IMG/VR virus record: IMGVR_UViG_3300036830_000184
Coordinates: 1 to 64,000 of that record
Length of the DNA: 64,000 nt
Source of the DNA: a virus
Strand: one strand, 5' to 3'
The notes under the pieces were generated by a model. It was not told where the DNA came from and did no database searches. It worked only from the letters and a program-made list of their open reading frames with translations. The translations under genes and the position numbers were made by a program. Positions 57,719 through 64,000 of this stretch are shown here, piece by piece. Every line of letters begins with the position of its first letter. Position 1 is the first letter of the stretch.

Positions 57719-58090
57719 ATGTATATTGTGCGCGTTATATTCCGAACCGGCACGGTATTGGACTTCAATTTCAGCGACTTTGGCGTTGCCCAACGGACGA
57801 TCGACGCGATCACCGAGCGGCGTTGCGAGGGCAGCGACGTGAAGATCATGGACGAAGGCGGACGCGACTATCGCTTCTCCGGCGCTGATCTTCTGTCCGA
57901 AGGCTTGATCGACATCGCCCGAGAGACCGCCGCCGTGGTGCGACTCGGTATCCTGATCAATCAGGCCGGCGCGGAGACCAAGATGCGCGAGGGCGTTATG
58001 GACGAGCCGGCACTGCCACCCCCGAACGCACTCGGGTCACTGTTGCCCGACGAAGGCCGCACCAAGCGAGTGCCGCGCTTCTCCGCATAA
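57719..58090 (+). CDS. Unknown protein
   Basis: 123 residues with GGGGAAAA upstream. A compact alpha/beta N-terminal domain (MYIVRVIFRTGTVLDFNFS, DVKIMDEGGRDYRFSG) is followed by a helix and a Pro-rich end. Possibly a virion protein because of its place; no family recognised. Confidence 0.5.
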   Translation: MYIVRVIFRTGTVLDFNFSDFGVAQRTIDAITERRCEGSDVKIMDEGGRDYRFSGADLLSEGLIDIARETAAVVRLGILINQAGAETKMREGVMDEPALPPPNALGSLLPDEGRTKRVPRFSA

Positions 58091-58179
58091 GCTGCGGTTG
58101 CACAACAGCCCCTGCCTGCATATTCTGCGCCCGACCGCGCGAGCAGCCGGCGTCTCCCATTCTATGGAGTGCCCTGCAT

Positions 58180-59097
58180 ATGGCCGCTGGTCAAATCGTT
58201 TACACGCCGCAGCATGTTATTCTGCCGCAAGGGGCGCCGGGCGATGCGCAGGGGCCGGACATCGCCCCCAACAGCGCGATCATGGGGTTTGCCGTTGCTG
58301 ACCCACGGCCGCCGTATGCTCCCAATGACACCCACGGCGCGATCAAGGCGTGGTTTGCCAACACGTCCTGCAAGGTCGTCGGTCAGGCTCCGGCGACCGC
58401 AGCGACCGCCAACATGGCCGCACTCCAAGTTGCCGCCAGCGGCACACCGTTCACCTTGGTCAGTTCGACCGGAGCCGGGATCACCCTGCTGGCGACCGCG
58501 TTCCTGGCTTTGGGCAGCGGCAACACCATACCAGTCGGGTCGCTCGCGATCGATGGCAACCCGATTTACACCACGTTTGGCCAAGGCTTCCATAGCGGCT
58601 TCTACGCGCCGAGCGGTGGCCTGGCGCGGGCCGTGTCGGTCACCGCCGCATCCAGCGCGACGGGTGGCGTGGTCACCATCCGAGGGGCGGACTATTACGG
58701 CTATCCGATGGCGGAAGAGATCACCGCCGTGGCCGCTTCAACGGTGAATGGCCTCAAAGCGTTCAAGTGGGTGTTCTCGGCGACGCCGGGCTTCACGGAT
58801 GGCACCCACAACTATTCGATCGGCACTGCCGATGTTTATGGGCTCAACCTGCGGGCCGACAATTTCGCCGACATCGTCTCGTTCTTCGATGACGTGGTGC
58901 TGGCAAAGGCTGCTTTCACCGCCGCCGTATCCACCACCGCAACGGCCACCACGGGCGATGTGCGCGGCACCCTCAGCACCGGCGTAACCGCCAATGGCAC
59001 CAAGGTGCTGGCGGCCTTTGTGCGGCCCACCCTGACGATGATGGCCAACGCCTCGCTTTCGGTCGGGATGTTCGGCGTCGCCCAGTTCAACGAGTAA
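58180..59097 (+). CDS. Beta-rich virion structural protein
   Basis: 305 residues, rich in Ala, Thr, Gly and Val with alternating beta pattern. GGVVTIRGADYYGYPMAEEI and the final TMMANASLSVGMFGVAQFNE suggest a tail or head-surface protein. No named family. First of seven contiguous late genes leading to the tail factors. Confidence 0.6.
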   Translation: MAAGQIVYTPQHVILPQGAPGDAQGPDIAPNSAIMGFAVADPRPPYAPNDTHGAIKAWFANTSCKVVGQAPATAATANMAALQVAASGTPFTLVSSTGAGITLLATAFLALGSGNTIPVGSLAIDGNPIYTTFGQGFHSGFYAPSGGLARAVSVTAASSATGGVVTIRGADYYGYPMAEEITAVAASTVNGLKAFKWVFSATPGFTDGTHNYSIGTADVYGLNLRADNFADIVSFFDDVVLAKAAFTAAVSTTATATTGDVRGTLSTGVTANGTKVLAAFVRPTLTMMANASLSVGMFGVAQFNE

Positions 59098-59106
59098 GGC
59101 GCACCC

Positions 59107-59571
59107 ATGGCCGGCGATGTCGTCACCAGCACGTTGCTCGAAAACGGTCCGAGTCGTTGGGCCTACTGCTTCACGGGCTATTCCGATGGCACCGGTGAGA
59201 GCGGGGTCGTAAAGGTCGACGCCTCATCGGACGGCGATCTTGGCGTGGTGGTCCAGGGCCAGACCTTCTATCCAGGGGTCCATCTGGTCGTGACGGGCTT
59301 GTGGTATTGCGTCTCGAACATGGTCTTGGAGATGCTTTGGCAAGCTGACTCCAGCACCGACTTTCTGGTGTTGCAGGGCTTCGGCCGAATGGACTTTCGC
59401 GACAGCAAGGGCGGCATCCAGGGGCTGATCAACCCCGCCGCGACGGGTGCGACCGGGTCGATCCTGTTTACGACCACGTTCGCGGGTCCTGGGGCCGTGG
59501 GACCGCCGGTTACTCAGCCTGGCTCCTACTCGATCATCATGCAGGGCCTGAAGGGCATTCCCCAATCGTGA
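59107..59571 (+). CDS. Virion structural protein
   Basis: 154 residues, beta-rich (GPSRWAYCFTGYSDGTGESG, VVVQGQTFYPGVHLVVTGLW). Size and context resemble small beta-sandwich proteins found between capsid and tail-completion genes. Function unassigned. Confidence 0.6.
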   Translation: MAGDVVTSTLLENGPSRWAYCFTGYSDGTGESGVVKVDASSDGDLGVVVQGQTFYPGVHLVVTGLWYCVSNMVLEMLWQADSSTDFLVLQGFGRMDFRDSKGGIQGLINPAATGATGSILFTTTFAGPGAVGPPVTQPGSYSIIMQGLKGIPQS

Positions 59572-59580
59572 GGGAGCCCG

Positions 59581-60132
59581 ATGGCAGATGACCGGCACTA
59601 CGTAGGCGGTCAGTGGTATTTCATTGACGATAGGTCGGGCTTTAAGGTTAGGTCATCCAAGGCCCGGCTGCGCTGGGATGGGGTAATGACCAGCGGGTCG
59701 CACTGGGACCCGCGCCAGCCGCAAGACATGGTTCAAGGTGTGCGCGACGAACAAGCGCCGCCATGGACCCGCGACCGCCAGCGCAATCAGTTCACCGTCG
59801 TGGCCTCTTACGTGACCGCCTTCTCAGGCGCCGGCAGTCTGTCCATGGAGATCCAGGACAGCCAGGGCTTCAGCCTCGGCGACATCTGCCAAGTGCCTTT
59901 GGACAATACCGGCAACATCTTCCAGTTCCGGATTTCCGCCATTTCCGGAAATGTCATTTCGTGGGCCTCTCCGGGATTGCCGGGCACGGTCGGCGGCAGC
60001 TTCGGCGATCCCCTGGAAAACCAAGTGTTCGACATCACAGCCTCGCAGCCTGCCAATGTCAGCGATCTGGTCAATCAGGACGGCACAGTGATCACCGATA
60101 GCACCGGGACGCCGGTGTTGGTCCAGACCTGA
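59581..60132 (+). CDS. Structural protein with degenerate zinc-ribbon N-terminus
   Basis: 183 residues. The first 65 (QWYFIDDRSGFKVRSSKARL, then a WDPRQPQDMVQG segment) follow a well-known phage zinc-ribbon protein pattern, but the expected cysteine pairs are replaced by Asp, Ser and His. The remainder is beta-rich (GFSLGDICQVPLDNTGNIFQ). Start preceded by GAGGGAG. Confidence 0.6.
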   Translation: MADDRHYVGGQWYFIDDRSGFKVRSSKARLRWDGVMTSGSHWDPRQPQDMVQGVRDEQAPPWTRDRQRNQFTVVASYVTAFSGAGSLSMEIQDSQGFSLGDICQVPLDNTGNIFQFRISAISGNVISWASPGLPGTVGGSFGDPLENQVFDITASQPANVSDLVNQDGTVITDSTGTPVLVQT

Positions 60133-61076
60133 TGGCCAGCACGTATATCACCGACTACCTCGAACGCGGCCTGGCGGCGGCTCGTCCGGCCACGCCACCG
60201 GTCGGGACCGCCTTGGCGCTGTATGAGGCAACCGACACCGGCGCGTTGTCGATGTGGGACGGCAGCCAGTGGCTCAACGTGGTGGTGTCGATCACCGCCG
60301 GCACCGGATTGAGCGGCGGCACGATCAACTCTGAAGGGACCATCGCGCTCGCGGCCATCGCCTCGCATGACGTGTTGGCCAATACCACCTCGGGCAGCGC
60401 CGCACCGACCGCGACGACGGTGACTGCTTTGCTCGATGCCGCCTTGGGCTCGACGCAGGGCGATGTGCTGTATCGCTCCGCGTCTGCCTGGACCGTGTTG
60501 GCTCCGGGCACTTCGGGACAGGTGCTGCAATCAGGCGGCGCGGCGGCGAACCCATCCTGGCACACGCCGGCCACCGGCAGCGTCACCGAGGTCGATACCG
60601 GGACCGGCCTCTCGGGCGGCCCGATCACCAGCAGCGGCACGATCAATGCCGATTGGGATGGTGGGGTTGTCACCGCGCTCGGGTCCGGGCTCTCATTGAG
60701 CGGCGGCACGCTCGATATCGAAGCCTCGGAGAAGATCCGCACCATCCCGTTCCCGATCATCGGCGTTCCGTCCGACGCGCAGCAGATGAACGTGACGCTC
60801 ACCCAAGGCGGCACCCTGTTGGCCAATGGCGGCACGGCTCAAGCCTACGTCCCAACCAACCCGACAGCGACCGAAACGCTCGAAATCAACACCGTCCATA
60901 ATGGCACCATCACCACCCAAGGGACGATCAGCATCAACACCAGCGGTGTGGTCACCTTCCCGACCTTCACGGCCGTGACGATGGCGGCCGGCGACACCAT
61001 CCAATTGCTCAACCAAGCCACGGCTGATGCCACCTTCGCGAACGCCTGTATCAGCCTGCAATATCAGGTGACGTGA
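60132..61076 (+). CDS. Fibre-like virion protein with repeats
   Basis: 314 residues of low-complexity beta repeats. GTGLSGGTINSEGTI recurs as GTGLSGGPITSSGTI, and QGDVLYRSASAWTVLAPGTS is a motif widespread in phage tail fibres. It could be a trimeric fibre or needle. Stop is two bases before the TTG of the next gene. Confidence 0.7.
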   Translation: MASTYITDYLERGLAAARPATPPVGTALALYEATDTGALSMWDGSQWLNVVVSITAGTGLSGGTINSEGTIALAAIASHDVLANTTSGSAAPTATTVTALLDAALGSTQGDVLYRSASAWTVLAPGTSGQVLQSGGAAANPSWHTPATGSVTEVDTGTGLSGGPITSSGTINADWDGGVVTALGSGLSLSGGTLDIEASEKIRTIPFPIIGVPSDAQQMNVTLTQGGTLLANGGTAQAYVPTNPTATETLEINTVHNGTITTQGTISINTSGVVTFPTFTAVTMAAGDTIQLLNQATADATFANACISLQYQVT

Positions 61077-61077
61077 C

Positions 61078-61986
61078 TTGGCACACCGCTATTGGCGGGT
61101 GTGGATCACCCAAAGCCAGACCAACGGCATCGCCTCGATCGCCGAAATCACCATGGCCGCGTCCTATGGCGGACCCAATCAGATCGGCTCGGGCACAGCT
61201 TCCGCATCCGGCGTCTACTCATCCCCGGCCAACGATCCCGGCAAAGCCTGTGACGGCGACACCGCGACCTGTTGGGCGGTTGTCCAGAATTGGGCATCCT
61301 CCGCGCCGTCATGGTGGGAATACGACTTCGGCTCGGGGAACGATGTCGGGGTCCTGGAACTGAAGATCACCGCCCAAAGCGGCAGCGCCGACTTCGCGCC
61401 CTACACCCTCACCCAATTCCTGCTGCAATATTCCGACGACGACGCCACCTGGATCACCGAGGCCGGCTTTACCAGCCAAACCGCCTGGACGGCCGGATCG
61501 CAGCAGACCTTTCAGGTGCCGGTGGCAGCAGTGGGCTCGGCGCACCGCTACTGGCGCTACGATATGTATTCGAACGCCGCCACCAATACCGCGGCGATCT
61601 CCGAAACCACGATGGCATCCACCAAGGGCGGCAGCAGTCTGTTCGGTGGTGGCACGCCCTACGCTTCCAGCGCGGCCAATCCCGCCGGCAATGCCTGTGA
61701 TGGCAATATCGCGACGTTCTGGGCAGCCAACAACGGCTTCTTCCCCGCGTGGTGGGCCTACGATTTCGGCTCCGGTGTGAAGGTGGTCGAAGCCACCATG
61801 GCTCTCAACACCGGCATCACCAACAACGGCCCGACGACCTTCTCGATCGACTACAGCGACGACAACGTTGCGTGGCTTCCGGCCGGCTCGTTCACCGCCT
61901 CGGCCTACGTCGGCACCGTCGTGCAGACCTTCGATCTATCGGTCCCGTCGACCGGGCAAAAATTCCTCTCCTGCGGGATGATCTGA
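61078..61986 (+). CDS. Virion protein with two discoidin-like carbohydrate-binding domains
   Basis: 302 residues from a TTG start immediately after the previous stop. Two tandem copies of a discoidin (F5/8 type C)-like fold: HRYWRVWITQSQTNG ... WWEYDFGSGNDV and HRYWRYDMYSNAAT ... WWAYDFGSGVKV. Such domains bind sugars, so this may be a receptor-binding or adhesion protein. Stop overlaps the next start (TGATG). Confidence 0.75.
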   Translation: MAHRYWRVWITQSQTNGIASIAEITMAASYGGPNQIGSGTASASGVYSSPANDPGKACDGDTATCWAVVQNWASSAPSWWEYDFGSGNDVGVLELKITAQSGSADFAPYTLTQFLLQYSDDDATWITEAGFTSQTAWTAGSQQTFQVPVAAVGSAHRYWRYDMYSNAATNTAAISETTMASTKGGSSLFGGGTPYASSAANPAGNACDGNIATFWAANNGFFPAWWAYDFGSGVKVVEATMALNTGITNNGPTTFSIDYSDDNVAWLPAGSFTASAYVGTVVQTFDLSVPSTGQKFLSCGMI

Positions 61987-62993
61987 TGGCAGTTTTAACT
62001 ACCAGCGGTAGCTACACCTTCAGCCAAAGCGCCGTGGAGATCATCACCGCCGCGCTGCGGATTTGCCAGGTTGTGAACGAGGAAGAAACCCCAACCGGGG
62101 CACAACTGACCAACGCGCTCGCCGCGCTCAATGCGATGACAAAGGGTTGGCAGGTCTCCGGCATCCACCTGTGGGCCGAGGAAGAGGCGATCCTGTTCCC
62201 GCAGCCGAACCAACCGCTCTATTATATCGGGAGCGGCAGCACCGACCACGCGACGCTTTATTCCTCGCTGGCGATGACCACCTTGGCGAGCACCGCGCTG
62301 GCCGCCGCGACCACGCTGGTTTTGGAGTCAGCCAGCGGCTTCGTGGTCGGCAACACTATCGGGGTCCAACTCGACTCCGGCAGCAACTTTTGGACAACCA
62401 TCACCACGGTGAGCGGAACCACGATCGGTCTTACCGCCCCCCTGCCCAGCCAGGCGACGGCGGGCACGACCCAGATGATCTTCAGCTATGACGTGCCATT
62501 GGTCCGGCCGCTCCGCGTCTATACGGGCCGGCGGTTTATCTACAACAGCAGGATCGAGAACCCGATGATCATGCTGTCCCGGACCGATTACCAGAACCTG
62601 CCGAACAAATTCAATCAGGGGACGATAACCCAATTCTTCTTCGACCCTCAGACGGGAACAAGCCAGGGCGCCTACACCGCCCCCCTCGCGCAGGCCAACC
62701 TCTGGCCCTCCCCGATCGACAACCAATCGGGCTTCCGGTTCACGGCCCAACGCCCGCTGCAAGACTTCGCAAACTTGGCCAACTTGCCGGACTTGCCGGT
62801 CGAATGGTCCGTCGCGTTGAAGTGGAACCTGGCCCAAGAGATCGGTCCGGAGCTATCGACGCCGATGGATCAGATGACCTTGATCGGGAAAATGGCGGGA
62901 ACTTGGTTCGAACGCATCCAGCAATGGGATCGGGAACCCGAGGCCGTGCTATTTGGGGTTGCACACGAGCCGGGCTACCACACCGGCGTGTAG
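61986..62993 (+). CDS. P22 gp4-like head-completion / tail accessory protein
   Basis: 335 residues. The N-terminal 75 (ITAALRICQVVNEEETPTGA, ALNAMTKGWQVSGIHLW, then NQPLYYIG) match the P22 gp4-like pattern, the first factor that binds the portal after packaging. A beta insertion (about 85-170) is phage-specific, and the C-terminus (VEWSVALKWNLAQEIGPEL) is typical. Followed by the gp10-like gene, as in P22-type tails. Confidence 0.8.
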   Translation: MAVLTTSGSYTFSQSAVEIITAALRICQVVNEEETPTGAQLTNALAALNAMTKGWQVSGIHLWAEEEAILFPQPNQPLYYIGSGSTDHATLYSSLAMTTLASTALAAATTLVLESASGFVVGNTIGVQLDSGSNFWTTITTVSGTTIGLTAPLPSQATAGTTQMIFSYDVPLVRPLRVYTGRRFIYNSRIENPMIMLSRTDYQNLPNKFNQGTITQFFFDPQTGTSQGAYTAPLAQANLWPSPIDNQSGFRFTAQRPLQDFANLANLPDLPVEWSVALKWNLAQEIGPELSTPMDQMTLIGKMAGTWFERIQQWDREPEAVLFGVAHEPGYHTGV

Positions 62994-63188
62994 TCGGCCT
63001 ATGGTTTGCTCGTCCTTTTAGGACATTGGCATGGTGTGGCAGGCTTGGCGGGGCGTCGCGCGGTTTCGCGAGGCCCGGTGGGGCTAGAACCACAAGGCGG
63101 CGGATCGGGCAACCCTTCCGCCGCATTGCCAGCCTAAGCTATAGAGAGAGCAGGCCCAGCAGCGCCCACACCCCAGGATGGCGGCGCT
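62994..63188 (+). repeat. Gap with short array stretch and CTATAGAGAGAG leader
   Basis: 195 bases. The left part holds array words on plus (GGCATGGTGTGGCAGGC, TTGGCGGGGCG, GCGAGGC). At about 63140 lies CTATAGAGAGAGCAGG, the third copy of a word also found before the genes at 45639 and 55842. It is about 40 bases before the next start, too far to be only a ribosome-binding site. Confidence 0.4.
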
Positions 63189-64000
63189 ATGGCAGAACTT
63201 CAATTCGCTGGTCAGGCATATCAAGCTCGCTCGACCCAGCTTATCGCCCAGCAGTGCATCAACGCCTTCGTTGAGACCTCGCCGAAAGAGGCGAAAAGCC
63301 AAGTTCCGATCTACGGCACGCCGGGCCTCTCGGTCTTTGCCAGGTGCGGCAAGGGTCCGGTCCAGGGCTTATGGATCATGGGGAGCCTGCTTTACGTCCT
63401 TTCGGGCGGCGCGCTCTACTCGGTCACCCCCACCGGCACGGCCACCCTGATCGGGCAGACCAACTTGGGCGGCGTGTGCGTCCTCGCCGACAACGGCCAG
63501 CAACTCGTCATGGTCGATGGCTTCGCGGGCTGGGTGTATCAGCCCGGTGGCCTCAACCAAGTCACCACGCAAACGGTCGCACCGGTCAACCAAGTGCAGA
63601 TGACCGTGGGCGGCACGATTACCAACGCCGACACCATCTCGATCACCGCGACCTCCGGGAGCATCAGCGGCAGCCCGCAGACCGTGACAGTCACCGTCAC
63701 CGGGGCAGACGACACCACCACCCTTGCCGCAGCGCTCGCCGCCGCGATCAACGCCAACACCCACATCATCGGCGTCGGCGTGAAAGCCACCTCGGCTCTT
63801 GCGGTAGTCACCCTGCAATGGCCCACCACCATCGGGATCGCGTGGCTCCCGGCGGTCTCCTCCGGGGCAAGCGAGTCGTTGACGGCCGGCGCGACCGGCT
63901 TGGGCGGCGGGACCGTGATCCCGGCCAACATCACCGGCACGATCACCTCCGGCGACACGCTGCAAATCCCGCTCGATAACGGGAGCACCTTCACCACCAC
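63189..64000 (+). CDS. P22 gp10-like tail accessory / DNA-stabilisation protein (partial)
   Basis: 270 codons to the window edge without a stop. CINAFVETSPKEAKSQVPIY then GTPGLSVFARCGKGPVQGLW, LLYVLSGGALYSVTPTG and VLADNGQQLVMVDG follow the P22 gp10 pattern, the beta-propeller-like factor that joins gp4 to the needle. A beta-rich insertion follows from about residue 130. The gene continues beyond the window. Confidence 0.8.
   Translation, partial: MAELQFAGQAYQARSTQLIAQQCINAFVETSPKEAKSQVPIYGTPGLSVFARCGKGPVQGLWIMGSLLYVLSGGALYSVTPTGTATLIGQTNLGGVCVLADNGQQLVMVDGFAGWVYQPGGLNQVTTQTVAPVNQVQMTVGGTITNADTISITATSGSISGSPQTVTVTVTGADDTTTLAAALAAAINANTHIIGVGVKATSALAVVTLQWPTTIGIAWLPAVSSGASESLTAGATGLGGGTVIPANITGTITSGDTLQIPLDNGSTFTT

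Overview
The window is a GC-rich stretch of a tailed double-stranded DNA phage genome, almost certainly a podovirus with a P22-type tail. The host is probably an alphaproteobacterium: the phage encodes a homologue of GcrA, a cell-cycle regulator known from that class. I recognise no integrase, DNA polymerase, RNA polymerase, tRNA, CRISPR array or transposase.

Layout. 1-6954 (+): end of the ejection-protein block, with a lytic-transglycosylase protein and a 1422-residue polyvalent protein carrying an ADP-ribosyltransferase-like domain. 6955-10534: two minus-strand genes and a small plus-strand ribbon-helix-helix gene set among long non-coding GGCAGGC-type arrays. 10535-12817 (+): tail-collar fibre, coiled-coil membrane protein, putative holin and a DUF3309-like peptide. 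12814-17454 (-): recombination operon (RecT-like protein, DnaQ-fold exonuclease, helper genes), divergent from a YdaS-like repressor, an RMF-like protein and a RusA resolvase at 17520-18914 (+). 18817-21857 (-): regulatory operon with the GcrA homologue. 22022-23678: one small gene followed by a 1.4 kb array holding two structured repeats. 23679-25919 (-): esterase plus GH5-like enzyme. 26220-31258 (+): small zinc-binding and membrane proteins, a DNA methyltransferase and a structured non-coding segment. 31289-32440 (-): secreted trypsin-like protease. 32580-34092 (+) and 34089-40683 (-): accessory genes, six of them preceded by a near-identical ribosome-binding leader. 40879-64000 (mostly +): DUF932 protein, terminase small subunit, HNH nuclease, terminase large subunit, portal, GroES-like co-chaperonin, scaffold, major capsid protein, virion proteins, and P22 gp4-like and gp10-like tail factors, interrupted by an antisense HNH nuclease and an antisense T4-type lysozyme.

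The gp10-like gene runs off the right edge and the ejection genes come in at the left edge. This fits a circularly permuted genome not much longer than the window.

How the genes fit together: terminase, portal, GroES-like protein, scaffold and capsid build and fill the head. The gp4/gp10-like proteins, discoidin-like protein and collar fibre close and decorate the tail. The transglycosylase and polyvalent proteins are likely delivered with the DNA. Putative holin and T4-type lysozyme release progeny. RecT, DnaQ-type exonuclease and RusA form a recombination set. The GcrA homologue, methyltransferase, YdaS-like, P22_AR_N-like and RMF-like proteins look like tools for redirecting the host. The most unusual content is the dispersed family of strand-polarised GGCAGGC arrays (about 4.7 kb in total), with a duplicated two-hairpin element that shows a compensatory base change.
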